DNA from: Acetobacteraceae bacterium
Lineage (GTDB): Bacteria > Pseudomonadota > Alphaproteobacteria > Acetobacterales > Acetobacteraceae
Direction of reading: 5' to 3'
DNA: 64,000 nucleotides
Assembly (NCBI GenBank): GCA_022842185.1
Contig: JALHQB010000004.1
Coordinates: forward strand, 1-64,000
Shown: positions 44,812 through 54,277 of the stretch, piece by piece
Layout: each line of letters opens with the position of its first letter
Position numbering within the stretch: the stretch's first letter is position 1
The notes under the pieces: generated by a model
The model's input: the letters and a program-made list of their open reading frames with translations, nothing else
Databases searched by the model: none
Told to the model about the DNA's origin: nothing
Position numbers and translations under genes: made by a program

Positions 44812-45015
44812 TCAACCCGGCAGGGATACGAGGGTTACCGTCCTCGAAACGAATTCCGTGCCGGCACGGATGAAGCTCATCGGGACGATCCGCATACGGG
44901 TCGTCCCGACCTGCGGGCCGGTGGCAAAGGCGAGGAAGCGGAAGGCGGCCGCCTGCCGTGCCGCGTCGCGGGTCAGCACAACGCCGGCATTGCCGCCGAT
45001 CGGCAGCCGACCCGT
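44812..45015 (-). pseudogene. Remnant of a family 1 solute-binding protein (C-terminal lobe)
   Basis: Immediately after the D-aminopeptidase stop, and in the same frame, 67 codons read LPIGGNAGVVLTRDAARQ, then AAAFRFLAFATGPQVGTT and a degenerate tail ending in a TGA at 44812. The GGNA and the RQAAAFRFLAFATGP block strongly resemble the C-terminal lobe of UgpB-type sugar-binding proteins. There is no start codon or N-terminal part, so it looks like the leftover end of a deleted ABC gene. The assignment is from memory of the family pattern and needs a search. Confidence 0.45.
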
Positions 45016-46572
45016 TCAGCCCGCGACGCGATCGTAGCGCAGCCCCCGCGCCAGCCAGCAACCGACCGTGGCGCTCACGGCGCGCCCGGCGCCATCGCGG
45101 TGGATGGCGATGGTCCAGTCGCCTGGCGGCGTGTGGTCCAGCGCGCGCGGGCACGGCAGCGCCCAGAGGTCCGGTCCGATGGGGTCCAGCAATTCCAACC
45201 GCCCATGCCCGAGGAAACCCGAGAAGCCCCCATACAACGCCCCACCCGCATCCGCGATCGTGAGATCTGCTTCGAGTTCGGCGCAGCGGTATTGCCCAGC
45301 CGCACCCATCCGGGGCGCACCATCGGTCGGGCGCAGCATCGTCGTCTGGTTCTCCTTGATGCGTTCCATGCAAAGGCCCTGGGACGCTGGACGCAGCCGC
45401 GTCTGGGCATTTCGGGCGGTGCCGTCGGACTGCAGATCGAGCATTTCCGCGCCATGGCCAAACCGTAGCCGGATGCGCCCGGGTGGCGCGGCCTCGACGC
45501 GCGCGGACAGGCCGGTTTCAGGGTCGGTGAAGGCACCGCACCAATCGGGCGGCGGCAGGTCCGTCCGCGGTGCGTCGCGCGGTTCGCCCAGCGCCGCCGC
45601 GAGAAGGTCGAGCATCGCGGCATGGGCATCCGACAGGTGGTTGAACATCACGACCACCGAGACGCGTTCGGCGGCGATGTGAATGCGGTTGCTGCGCCAC
45701 CCGCGCAGCGCGCCGCCATGACCAGTTGCGGCGCGGCCGAATTCCGTGCTGCGGGCGAGGCCGAAGCCATAGAAGGCCGGCGCGCCATCGGCGAAGGTGA
45801 CCGGTGCCGAAAGCCGCCGATATACTGACGTTGCATCGTCGCGCGTGGCGTCGATATGTTTTTCCCAGGCGATCATGTCGTCGAGCGACGCGCCAAGCCC
45901 CGCATCGCCTGTCCAATGGATACGGTTCACGGCGGGGCGGAACCCACTCGCCTGAGTGCCTTCGTAACCCTCGGTGCCATCGGGCATGGCGCCGGTATCC
46001 GCGGCGAGGAAGGCGGTTTCCATTCCTGCCTGCTGCAAGATGCCGGTGCGCAGCAGGTCGGCGAAGGCCGCACCGGTTTGTGCCTCCAGCATTTCCGACA
46101 GCAGGCGGAAGTTCTGGTTCACATAGGAATACCGGGTGCCGGGCGTGAATTGCAGGGACCGGGTGCCGCCGATGACGCGTGCCGATTCAACCGGCCCGAA
46201 CGGCGCCTCCGCGGGGGATCCATGCAGCATGGCTACGGCCCAGTAATCCCGTAGCCCCGATTGATTATGCGCCAGGTGCAGCGTTGTTGGCAGCGCGCCA
46301 TCCAGCAACGGCAAGTGCGGTCGCAGTTCGGCATCCAGCGCCGCGACATCCGTCAGCCGATCCAGCACAGTGGCGCAGGTGAATTGCTTGGTGATGGAGC
46401 ACATGCGGAACAGCGTCCGCGGCGTGAAGGGCAGGCGCCGTTCCGCATTGGCGTATCCCCAGGCATGGCGCAGAACCACCTCGCCATTCCGCACTACGGC
46501 GACGGCGCCGCCAGGGCCAGGATACAAGCGAGGCAAGGCCCCGGCGACGCGCTCGATGCTGGTATCGGTCAT
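45016..46572 (-). CDS. dap: D-aminopeptidase (serine hydrolase, penicillin-binding-protein fold)
   Basis: 518-residue enzyme, close in length and motif order to Ochrobactrum anthropi DAP, which releases N-terminal D-amino acids from peptides. The active-site motifs are S59-x-x-K62 in MCSITKQFTC, Y-x-N in YSYVNQNFR and H-x-G in GHGGALRG; two beta-barrel domains follow the catalytic domain. The start at 46572 is chosen because it opens with MTDTSIERV and an in-frame upstream extension is not conserved. It is the last gene of the Dpp operon, 70 bases after the binding-protein gene, which suggests uptake and cleavage of D-amino-acid peptides. Confidence 0.9.
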   Translation of the reverse strand: MTDTSIERVAGALPRLYPGPGGAVAVVRNGEVVLRHAWGYANAERRLPFTPRTLFRMCSITKQFTCATVLDRLTDVAALDAELRPHLPLLDGALPTTLHLAHNQSGLRDYWAVAMLHGSPAEAPFGPVESARVIGGTRSLQFTPGTRYSYVNQNFRLLSEMLEAQTGAAFADLLRTGILQQAGMETAFLAADTGAMPDGTEGYEGTQASGFRPAVNRIHWTGDAGLGASLDDMIAWEKHIDATRDDATSVYRRLSAPVTFADGAPAFYGFGLARSTEFGRAATGHGGALRGWRSNRIHIAAERVSVVVMFNHLSDAHAAMLDLLAAALGEPRDAPRTDLPPPDWCGAFTDPETGLSARVEAAPPGRIRLRFGHGAEMLDLQSDGTARNAQTRLRPASQGLCMERIKENQTTMLRPTDGAPRMGAAGQYRCAELEADLTIADAGGALYGGFSGFLGHGRLELLDPIGPDLWALPCPRALDHTPPGDWTIAIHRDGAGRAVSATVGCWLARGLRYDRVAG

Positions 46573-46642
46573 GGCCGCATGTTCGCGCCTGCTGCGCCGC
46601 TGCGCAAACCGGGCGCGTTTCAGCGCCCGGCCGCGGCGTGCA

Positions 46643-48673
46643 TCAAGCCTTGAAGTACCACTGCTCCGGATGCCCGCCCCAGGGTGTCCTAATGTGCTGG
46701 GACACGCCGGTGCGGGCCGGCACGTTCTCCAGCCTTTCATTGACCACGCGCACGCCCATGAAGGCGGGCGACAGGCCCACCACGCCGATGCCCCATTGCT
46801 GTTCGACGACGATCTTCCAGACCTCCTGCGCCGTGCGGGTACGTTCCGCCTGCCGCTGGCCCGCGGCCGAACGCATCAGTTCGAAGGCGCGCACCATCTG
46901 CGGTTCCGTGGGCGCGGTGCCACGCGCCCCGGCGGAAGCGAACCACAGCGCATGCGCGTTGCCCATGACGCCGGCGGTCGGATCCACCGGCAGCGCATAG
47001 CGTGGGTAGAGATACAGGCTCTCGGTCCCGTTGTTGGTCCACATCAGGATCTGGTTCTGGTCGTTCAGCGCGCGGGTGATGGCGAGGCCGCGTTCCATCA
47101 CCTTCACGTCACCCGCCAGGCCGATCTGGCGCCAGTGCTGGACGATCATCTCCGCCTGTTGCGGCCAGGTGGGGGACAGTGTCTGTGCCACCGCGATCTC
47201 GATGCGCAGCCGTTGGCCGTTGTCCCGGCGCAGGCGGTAGCCTTCGCGGTCCTTGCGCGTCAGCCCCACCGCATCGAGCAGCGCATTGGCCTGGCGCGGG
47301 TCATGGGTGGACCATTTCGTGCGCCATTCCTCGCCAGGGCTTTCGGGGATGATTCGGTCGGGGATGACCGAGCCCGGCGTACCGAGGCCGAGCCAGAAGG
47401 CCTCATTCAACTGTTCCCGGTCGATGCCGAGCGACATCGCGCGACGGAAGCGCGCATCGGCCAACAGCGCACCGATCTCGCGATCCTCGGTATAGGTCAG
47501 GTTAGGGAACAATACCGTGTCCGACCCGTTGAAGCCGGGGTCCAGATGCACGCGATACCGGCTGCGCGCACGGTTCTCCAGAAGGATCGGCAGCTTGCCG
47601 AGATCGATGAAGCGTTCCTGGTAATCATAGTCGCCCGCGACGGCGCGCAGGTTCACCACCTCCGGGTTCTCGGCGAGCGTGAGCTGCACGCGATCAATAT
47701 ACGGAAGCTGGTTGCCCTCGGTATCCACCGCGTAGAAGAACGGATTGCGCTCCAGGATCCATTGCTGTCCGGTGATCGGCTGCGTCATGCGCCAGGCGGA
47801 CAGTGTCGGCAGGTCCTGGTTCAGCCGCCAGTCCGATTTGGCCCGGAACAGTTGCACCCAGTTGTTGAAGCCGGCCGCGCGCGCCTGCGTGGCCAGCGTC
47901 TCCGCCGGCGTGTATTTCGGCAGGAACTGGCTCAGATAATGCTTCGGCGCATAGACGCTGTAGGCGCGACCTTCCGACTGCTGGCGTGTCTGCCCCCCGC
48001 CCACCAGCGTGTCACCGGCAAGCAGGAACGGGAACAGGAAGTTCGGATCCTTGAAGATGAAGACGACCGTGGTCTCGTCCACCTTCTCGACGCGGCCGGG
48101 CTTGCCGTTCGATGCCATTTCCGGCGCCGGCGCGGCAACCAGGTCGCGGTTCTGGTACATGTCCTCGAACCAGAACACCCAATCGTCGGCTGTGTGCGGG
48201 GACCCATCGGACCAGCGCATGCCCTTGCGCAGGAAGACGGTGGTGCGGCGGCCGTCCTCGCTGACCTCGAAGCCTTTGCACAGGCACGGCGCGATCTCGG
48301 TGCCGGTCTTGTCGAAGAAGAACGGTTTGTCCGCGGACATGATGCGGTTGCCGTTCTCGCTGTCGCTCGGGCCGATGAAGCCGCGCCGCCACGTGCCGCC
48401 ATAACGCCCGATGCTGCGAAGCGGCTGGATGACCATGACATCCTGCGGCAGGCGCTGTTCGACCGGTGGCAGGCGCCCCGCGCGCACCTGTTCGGTGAGC
48501 ATCGGTGCTTCCTTGAACTGCGCCGGCCGGCGCGCAGGGTCACCGATCAGCGTGGGCCCTTCCAGTTCCCCCACCAGGTTCGATTCTCGGATGCTCCCCT
48601 GGGATTGCGCCAAGGCCACGGAGGCGAGGCTGGTCGTGGCCAGCAGGGTCGCCCCGAATTCGCGTCGCTTCAT
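46643..48673 (-). CDS. ABC transporter family 5 solute-binding protein, long type
   Basis: 676-residue periplasmic binding protein of the peptide class with a signal peptide (MKRREFGATLLATTSLASVALAQ). It is longer than DppA (about 535) and contains insertions typical of a subgroup with FMPSDSENGNRIMS-like N-terminal and RYGGTWRRGFIGPSDSEN features. RFRRAMSLGIDREQLN is a family hallmark. The start at 48673 follows a very strong GGGAGGAAG. First binding partner of the four downstream-named transporter subunits in this operon. Confidence 0.92.
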   Translation of the reverse strand: MKRREFGATLLATTSLASVALAQSQGSIRESNLVGELEGPTLIGDPARRPAQFKEAPMLTEQVRAGRLPPVEQRLPQDVMVIQPLRSIGRYGGTWRRGFIGPSDSENGNRIMSADKPFFFDKTGTEIAPCLCKGFEVSEDGRRTTVFLRKGMRWSDGSPHTADDWVFWFEDMYQNRDLVAAPAPEMASNGKPGRVEKVDETTVVFIFKDPNFLFPFLLAGDTLVGGGQTRQQSEGRAYSVYAPKHYLSQFLPKYTPAETLATQARAAGFNNWVQLFRAKSDWRLNQDLPTLSAWRMTQPITGQQWILERNPFFYAVDTEGNQLPYIDRVQLTLAENPEVVNLRAVAGDYDYQERFIDLGKLPILLENRARSRYRVHLDPGFNGSDTVLFPNLTYTEDREIGALLADARFRRAMSLGIDREQLNEAFWLGLGTPGSVIPDRIIPESPGEEWRTKWSTHDPRQANALLDAVGLTRKDREGYRLRRDNGQRLRIEIAVAQTLSPTWPQQAEMIVQHWRQIGLAGDVKVMERGLAITRALNDQNQILMWTNNGTESLYLYPRYALPVDPTAGVMGNAHALWFASAGARGTAPTEPQMVRAFELMRSAAGQRQAERTRTAQEVWKIVVEQQWGIGVVGLSPAFMGVRVVNERLENVPARTGVSQHIRTPWGGHPEQWYFKA

Positions 48674-48693
48674 GATCTTCCTCCCTTGTCGAT

Positions 48694-49692
48694 TCAGGCC
48701 ACGCCGGCGAGTTCGATCTCCCGTGCGCGGTGGCAACTGGTCCAGCGTCCCGGCGCTACCTCGGTCAGTTCGGGGCGCTCGGTGCGGCAACGGTCCTGCA
48801 CATAGGGGCAGCGCGGATGGAAGGCGCAGCCCGGGGGCGGATTGGCGGGGTCGGCGACCTCGCCTGTTGCCTTCATCTCGCGGCCGCGGCGCATCGGATC
48901 GGGCGCGGGCACGGCGGCGAGGAGCGTTTCGGTGTAGGGATGCCGCGGTGTGCGATACAGCGCGTCGGTCGGTGCGATCTCGACAATGCGGCCGACATAC
49001 ATCACGGCGACGCGGTCGCTGACATGGCGCACGACCGACAGATCATGCGCGACAAACAGCATGGACAACTTCAAGCGGTCCTGCAGGTCCAGCAGCAGGT
49101 TGATGATCTGCGCCTGCACCGACACATCCAGCGCGCTGACCGGTTCATCCGCCACCACCAGCCGCGGGTTCAGCGCCAGCGCGCGCGCGATGCCGATGCG
49201 CTGGCGCTGCCCGCCGGAGAAGGCATGCGGGAAGCGCGTGCGCGCCACGGCGGGCATCTGCACCAGGTCGAGCAATTCCAGCACACGCGCATTGCGCTCC
49301 GCGGCGGGAACGCCATTGACCTTCAGCGGCTCGGCAATGATGTCGCCCACCATCATGCGTGGGTTCAGCGATGAATACGGGTCCTGGAAAATCATCTGGA
49401 TGTGCCGCCGCAGCGGCCGCATCGCGCGCTTGGACAGGCGCGCCAGATCGACGCTTTCGTCACCTTCCGGGCTGAATCGGATGGCGCCCGAGGTGGGAGA
49501 CAGAGCGCGCAGGATGCAGCGGGACACGGTGGTCTTGCCGCAACCGCTCTCACCTACCAGCGCAAGCGTCTCGCCGGCGGAAATGTGGAAGGACACGCCA
49601 TCCACCGCCCGCACGCGGCCGACTTCGCGGCGCAGCATGCCGGCATGGATGGGATAGTGCTTCTTCAGGTCATCGACCTCGAGCACATTCAT
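48694..49692 (-). CDS. Dipeptide/oligopeptide ABC transporter ATPase DppF/OppF type
   Basis: 332-residue ATPase: Walker [14 protein letters not shown], signature [15 protein letters not shown], Walker B-containing [12 protein letters not shown] and a C-terminal oligopeptide-type Cys region ([15 protein letters not shown]). It energises peptide import together with the other ATPase. Its start overlaps the end of the preceding ATPase gene by four bases. Confidence 0.94.
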   Translation of the reverse strand: MNVLEVDDLKKHYPIHAGMLRREVGRVRAVDGVSFHISAGETLALVGESGCGKTTVSRCILRALSPTSGAIRFSPEGDESVDLARLSKRAMRPLRRHIQMIFQDPYSSLNPRMMVGDIIAEPLKVNGVPAAERNARVLELLDLVQMPAVARTRFPHAFSGGQRQRIGIARALALNPRLVVADEPVSALDVSVQAQIINLLLDLQDRLKLSMLFVAHDLSVVRHVSDRVAVMYVGRIVEIAPTDALYRTPRHPYTETLLAAVPAPDPMRRGREMKATGEVADPANPPPGCAFHPRCPYVQDRCRTERPELTEVAPGRWTSCHRAREIELAGVA

Positions 49693-50702
49693 GCCGGCAC
49701 CTCAAGGAAGCAGGAGGCGCCGGCACGCCCAGGCATCAGGGGCGGCGGCGATGCGGCGTCACAGCGCCCCGGCATGAAGTCGGTACAGCGCGGATGGAAG
49801 GCACAACCGTTCGGCCGCGCGCCGGGATGCGGGACAGCGCCGCCAATTGTCGACAGGCGCTGGCGCGGCGTGGCGAGGATGGTGGGTACAGCGCGCAACA
49901 AGGCGCGGGTGTAGGGATGGCGTGGCGTGGCAAACAACTCGGCGACCGGCGCGTATTCCACCACGCGGCCGAGATACATCACCGCGACCTCGTCGCACAT
50001 CTCGGCGATAACGCCCATGTCGTGGGTGATCAACATCAGCGCGATGCCCTTGTCGCGCTGCAGCCGCCGCAGCAGGTTCAGGACCTGCGATTGCGTCGTG
50101 ACGTCCAATGCGGTGGTGGGTTCGTCCGCGATCAGGATATCCGGGTCGCCGGCCAGCGCCATGGCGATGCCGACACGCTGGCGCAGCCCGCCGCTGAGTT
50201 GGAACGGATAGGCATCGACGCGCAACTCCGGTCGCGGAATGCCGACTTCGCCAAGCAACGCGATGGCGCGGTCGCGGGCGGCGGATTTCGACAGGTCGGA
50301 ATGCTGGCGCACCGCTTCGATGATCTGGTTGCCGACGGTGTAGTGCACGGACAGTGCCGTCATCGGTTCCTGGAATATGAGCCCGATCCGACCGCCGCGG
50401 ATCTGCCGCATGCGGCGCGATTCGGGGTCGATCGCGATGAGGTCGGCTTCCTCCGGCGTGCCGGGATCGAGCAGGATGTTCCCACCGACGATCCGCCCCG
50501 GACGATCGAGGATGCGCAGGATCGACCGGGCTGTGACGGATTTCCCGCAGCCGGATTCACCGACGATCCCCAGGGTACGTCCCGCATGCAGGTCGAAGGA
50601 TACGCCCTCCAGGGCGCGAACCGTGCCCTGTTCCATCTCAAAATGGACGGCGAGTTCGCGGACGGCGAGGGTGGTGCGTTCAACCATAGGGGTCTGCCGC
50701 AT
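49689..50702 (-). CDS. Dipeptide/oligopeptide ABC transporter ATPase DppD/OppD type
   Basis: 337-residue ATPase: Walker [14 protein letters not shown], signature [31 protein letters not shown] and the C-terminal [16 protein letters not shown]. The first start (50702) has GGAG upstream; an internal Met five residues later (50687) is possible. It overlaps the end of the upstream permease gene. Confidence 0.94.
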   Translation of the reverse strand: MRQTPMVERTTLAVRELAVHFEMEQGTVRALEGVSFDLHAGRTLGIVGESGCGKSVTARSILRILDRPGRIVGGNILLDPGTPEEADLIAIDPESRRMRQIRGGRIGLIFQEPMTALSVHYTVGNQIIEAVRQHSDLSKSAARDRAIALLGEVGIPRPELRVDAYPFQLSGGLRQRVGIAMALAGDPDILIADEPTTALDVTTQSQVLNLLRRLQRDKGIALMLITHDMGVIAEMCDEVAVMYLGRVVEYAPVAELFATPRHPYTRALLRAVPTILATPRQRLSTIGGAVPHPGARPNGCAFHPRCTDFMPGRCDAASPPPLMPGRAGASCFLEVPA

Positions 50703-51789
50703 CGCGCAGCCCGTCTCCGAGGAAGTTGAAGGCCAGGATCACGAGGATCACGGGCACCGCCGCCGAGAGCAGCCATGGCGCACCCGACAGCACCTGGATA
50801 TTTTGCGCATCCTGCAACAGGATCCCCCACGAGATCGCGGGCGGCCTAAGTCCCAGCCCTAGGAAAGACAGCGCCGTCTCCGACACGATCATCGCCGGCA
50901 GGGCGAGGCTGACCGCTGCGATGATGTGGCTGGCGAAGGATGGCAGCATGTGGCGGAAGATGATCCGCCCTTGGCTGGCACCGGCGAGTTCGGCGGCGAT
51001 GACGAAATCTTCCTCCCGCAGCGAAAGGAACCGCCCGCGTACAACACGTGCGAGGTCAGTCCAGCCGATCAGCGAGATGATGACCGTGATGGCGAAATAG
51101 ACCTGGAGCGTGCTCCAGGTGTTGGGCAGTGCCGCGGCGAGGCCCATCCACAGCGGGATGGTCGGTATCGACCGCAGCACCTCGATCACGCGCTGGATCA
51201 GGGTATCCACCCACCCGCCATATAGGCCGGATATGCCGCCGAGGATGATGCCGAGCAGCAGGCTGAGCGTGACACCCGCAAGCCCGATGAACAGCGACAC
51301 GCGTGTCGCGACGATCATGCGGGAGAACAGATCTCGGCCGAGTTGGTCCGTCCCGAGCAGGAAGATGCCATCGGTACGCTGACCGCCCGCCACGCCGATG
51401 AGGTGGATGTTGGTCTCGAACAGGCCGAGCAGGTTGTAGGTATAGCCTTCGGTAAACAGTCGCACCGGGAGCCTGCGGTTCGGGTCGGGGGTATAGACCA
51501 GCTGGAAGGTCTGCCGGTCGCGCACGCCGCGCAGCCCATAGACGTGCGGATTGAACCCATCTTCGTCGAACAGGTGGATGGCTTGCGGCGGGATGAAGGA
51601 TCGCCGCGCATCGGTCGCGTGCGGGTCGTTGATAGCGAGGAAATCGGCGAAGGCCGCGACCATGTAGAACAGGAAGACGATTACCAGGCTGATCACGGCC
51701 AGCCGGTGCTTGCGGAAGCGCCACCACGTCAGTTGAAGCTGCGTCGCTTCCGCCCAGCGGTCCTGGGCGGCGACCGTCGTGGCGCTCAT
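50680..51789 (-). CDS. ABC transporter permease DppC type
   Basis: 369-residue inner-membrane permease with a cytoplasmic N-terminus, a first helix (HRLAVISLVIVFLFYMVAAF) and a large periplasmic loop with an unusual insertion before the core BPD_transp_1 domain. The EAA loop is recognised in FVIAAELAGASQGRIIFRH. The start at 51789 (MSATTVAAQDRW) overlaps the DppB stop (ATGA). It forms the pore with DppB. Confidence 0.93.
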   Translation of the reverse strand: MSATTVAAQDRWAEATQLQLTWWRFRKHRLAVISLVIVFLFYMVAAFADFLAINDPHATDARRSFIPPQAIHLFDEDGFNPHVYGLRGVRDRQTFQLVYTPDPNRRLPVRLFTEGYTYNLLGLFETNIHLIGVAGGQRTDGIFLLGTDQLGRDLFSRMIVATRVSLFIGLAGVTLSLLLGIILGGISGLYGGWVDTLIQRVIEVLRSIPTIPLWMGLAAALPNTWSTLQVYFAITVIISLIGWTDLARVVRGRFLSLREEDFVIAAELAGASQGRIIFRHMLPSFASHIIAAVSLALPAMIVSETALSFLGLGLRPPAISWGILLQDAQNIQVLSGAPWLLSAAVPVILVILAFNFLGDGLRDAADPYG

Positions 51790-52778
51790 GACCGCCCCTC
51801 CAGCCGAATGCGCGGATCGATCCACATCAGCAGCAGGTCCGAGACAAGCGTCCCGATCACCGTCATGACGCCCAACAGCAACACGATCGCACCCGCCAGG
51901 AACATGTCCTGCGCCACCAGCGCCTGGAGCAGTAGCGGTCCGACGGTCGGCAGGCCCAGTACCAACGAGACGACGATGCTGCCGGACACCAGATAAGGAA
52001 ACAGATACGCGATCGACGACGCGAAGGGATTGAGTGCTGCCCGCACCGGGTATTTCAGCACGACGCGCCGTTCCGACAGCCCCTTGGCCCGCGCCGTCAC
52101 GACGTAAGGCCGCCGCAATTCATCGAGCAGGTTGGCGCGCATGATGCGGATCAGCTGAGCCGTGCCCGCCAGCGCCAGCACCGCCGCGGGCAGTGGCAGG
52201 TGCTTCATCAAATCCCAGACGCGCCCCAGGCTCCAGGGCGCCTGGACGTATTCCGGCGAGAACAGCCCACCCACCGACAGGCCAAGGTAGCGGAACCCCA
52301 GATACATCAGGATCAGTGCAAGCAAGAAATTCGGCACCGCGAGCCCGATGAAACCGATCGTGGTGAAGATGTAGTCGCCGACGGAATACTGCCGTACCGC
52401 TGAGTAGATACCGATCGGCAGCGCGATCGCCCAGGTCAGGAACAACGCCGCCAGCGACACCACCATCGTCAGCCACAGCCGGTCGCCGATCACCTCGTTC
52501 ACCGGCCGCCGCCACACCATCGAGACGCCGAAGTCACCTTGGAGCACGCGACCCATCCAACGCGCGTATTGCACGATGACCGGTTGGTCCAAGCCGTATT
52601 CGATACGCATGGCTGCGGCCTGGTCCTGCGACACGGAACTTCCGCTTGCGACCAGGTTGGCGATGTAGGCATCGACGAAATCGCCCGGTGGCAGCCGGAT
52701 GATCATGAAGGTGAGCGCCGAAATGCAGACGCAGGTGATGAGGGCGAGACCCAGGCGTTGCAGCAGATAACTCAGCAT
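51786..52778 (-). CDS. ABC transporter permease DppB type
   Basis: 330-residue permease. The first helix starts at the N-terminus (LLQRLGLALITCVCISALTF), the EAA region is in YVVTARAKGLSERRVVLK, and about six helices are predicted. The start at 52778 is taken because the protein then begins with the standard MLSYLLQRLG; a much longer upstream open frame lies in non-coding sequence. It is the first gene of the operon DppB-DppC-DppD-DppF-SBP-DAP. Confidence 0.93.
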   Translation of the reverse strand: MLSYLLQRLGLALITCVCISALTFMIIRLPPGDFVDAYIANLVASGSSVSQDQAAAMRIEYGLDQPVIVQYARWMGRVLQGDFGVSMVWRRPVNEVIGDRLWLTMVVSLAALFLTWAIALPIGIYSAVRQYSVGDYIFTTIGFIGLAVPNFLLALILMYLGFRYLGLSVGGLFSPEYVQAPWSLGRVWDLMKHLPLPAAVLALAGTAQLIRIMRANLLDELRRPYVVTARAKGLSERRVVLKYPVRAALNPFASSIAYLFPYLVSGSIVVSLVLGLPTVGPLLLQALVAQDMFLAGAIVLLLGVMTVIGTLVSDLLLMWIDPRIRLEGRS

Positions 52779-53177
52779 GCGGATACATGGCCACAGCCGG
52801 CCGCGGGCATCGCCTCGGGCATCCTGTCGTTCCTCTCCACGCGCCCGATCCGTGTCAGGCTGCTTGGCGGAAAGTAAACACCCGAGATTGACACGCGGCA
52901 AGCCACTGGTGAGCGCGAAGGCAGGGTTGCGACATCGGACGGTGCGCCATGTGGCGCGACATGGGCGGGCTGAGGCGCAGCGCTTGACGTCAACGTCTAC
53001 GCCAGTGCCGCGCACGGGGACCTGTTCCTTCACCCCACGCGGACTGGCGTCAGGGCGCCGCGTACGAGGTGACGCATTTGGCAGCGTCGCCTGACGAAGG
53101 TCGTTCTTGCGGGTTCGCGCAGGCGCCCCGGCATGCTTCATTCATCACGCGATACCAAACCTGATGAGGAAACGCCC
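52779..53177. promoter_or_regulatory. Divergent intergenic region upstream of the Dpp operon
   Basis: 399 bases without a supportable gene. It holds two inverted repeats: a perfect 6-bp palindrome pair CCATGT-N6-ACATGG at 52947-52964 and the perfect 10-bp palindrome TTGACGTCAA at 52984-52993. One of them may be the operator for the minus-strand Dpp operon or for the plus-strand enzyme gene at 53178. No regulator gene is adjacent. Confidence 0.35.
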
Positions 53178-54041
53178 ATGACCGCACCGGAACGCCTGCG
53201 CGCGCTGCTTGCGCAGAACCCCTTCATCACCATGCCCGCGGTATGGGATGGCCTGAGTGCCAAGCTGACCGCCGCGGCCGGCTTCGAGACAGCCTTCCTC
53301 TCCGGATCCTGTGTTGCCGCCAGCCGACTTGGTGGACCCGACCTCGACCTGATCTCATTCGGAGAGATGTTCGACAGCTTCAATATGGTGCATGGCGCGG
53401 CCCCCGACCTGCTGGTGCTGGCCGATGGCGACCATGGCTATGGCAATGCGATGAACGTGCAGCGCACGGTGCGCGCCTACGGCCGCGCAGGTGCCGCCGC
53501 AGTGCTGATCGAGGACAAGATCACACCCCGTGCGCTGACCGCCGCCGGCAAACCCTGCCTGCCGCGTGAGGAGGCACGCATGAAGATCCGTGCCGCAGTG
53601 GAAGCTGCGAAGGATTCCGGAATCCTGGTGCTCGCGCGCACGGACTGCCGACCGACCCAGGGCATCGACGAGGCCGTGGCGCGCATCGAGATGTATGTCG
53701 AGGAAGGTGCCGACATTTTGTTTCTCGACAGCCCGAACGATGACGAGGAAATCCGCCGCGCCGTGAAGGCGGCCGGCGGTCGTCCGTCCTTTGCCGTCCT
53801 GTCGCCGGGATCGCCGCGCGCCACGCCCGATCGGAAGCGCGCGATGGAACTCGGCTTCAACATCGGCACCTACCCAACCGGGATGCTTTCGCCTGTCGCG
53901 GCCGCGATCAAGGCCGGGTTGGCAGCCCTTGCCGCAGGTGAGGCTGAAGCGTCGAGCGCCCTGCCGCCGGCCGAACTGCGCGCGACGCTCGGCTACGGGG
54001 ATTACGACGCGGCGGCCAAGAAGTTCATCATCGGCGGGTGA
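53178..54041 (+). CDS. Isocitrate lyase/PEP mutase superfamily enzyme
   Basis: 287-residue alpha/beta barrel protein of the isocitrate lyase/PEP mutase superfamily, a group that includes oxaloacetate decarboxylases, methylisocitrate lyase and carboxyPEP mutase. LADGDHGYGNAMNVQRTV is the substrate-and-metal region, IEDKITPR the second acidic segment, and ILVLARTDCRPT a barrel strand. The superfamily KKCGH motif of true isocitrate lyase is absent. The start at 53178 follows GAGGAA. A hairpin at 54047-54074 comes right after it. Confidence 0.85.
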   Translation: MTAPERLRALLAQNPFITMPAVWDGLSAKLTAAAGFETAFLSGSCVAASRLGGPDLDLISFGEMFDSFNMVHGAAPDLLVLADGDHGYGNAMNVQRTVRAYGRAGAAAVLIEDKITPRALTAAGKPCLPREEARMKIRAAVEAAKDSGILVLARTDCRPTQGIDEAVARIEMYVEEGADILFLDSPNDDEEIRRAVKAAGGRPSFAVLSPGSPRATPDRKRAMELGFNIGTYPTGMLSPVAAAIKAGLAALAAGEAEASSALPPAELRATLGYGDYDAAAKKFIIGG

Positions 54042-54046
54042 TGCAA

Positions 54047-54074
54047 GGCGCCGTGGGTGACAGCCCACGGCGCC
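54047..54074 (+). terminator. Hairpin after the ICL/PEP-mutase gene
   Basis: Perfect 11-bp stem (54047-54057 with 54064-54074, 6-nt loop) starting five bases after the stop codon. It has no T-run of its own but is followed directly by R2 copy C, which has a second strong hairpin. Confidence 0.65.
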
Positions 54075-54145
54075 GGAGCGCTACGCTCTACGCCATTGTT
54101 TGATCGAGCATCTTCTCGCGCCTGGCTGGGAGCCCAGTCAGGCGC
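54074..54145 (+). repeat. R2 repeat copy C
   Basis: Shares acgctctacgcc, gatcgagc and tcttctcgcg with copy B, and the gcgcctggctg arm with copy A. Its hairpin (54119-54145) has one mismatch. It lies between two plus-strand genes, whereas copies A and B sit between convergent genes. Confidence 0.65.
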
Positions 54146-54277
54146 GTCCTTCTCCAACGGCGCGCCCGCACGGCCTGCGGGCCCCTGAGGGGTGACGCGG
54201 CGCAGTTTTGCGGCGAGGATGCCCGCAATGACAACAGCGGCGCGATGCCCGAGGCAGGCGCGCCGGGAGGAAACATC

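Noticed and set aside
44777-45037. Plus-strand 86-codon gene between the RTX and D-aminopeptidase genes
   Set aside because: The opposite strand carries a better match, a binding-protein remnant in frame with the D-aminopeptidase stop; the plus-strand frame has no ribosome-binding site or recognisable domain.
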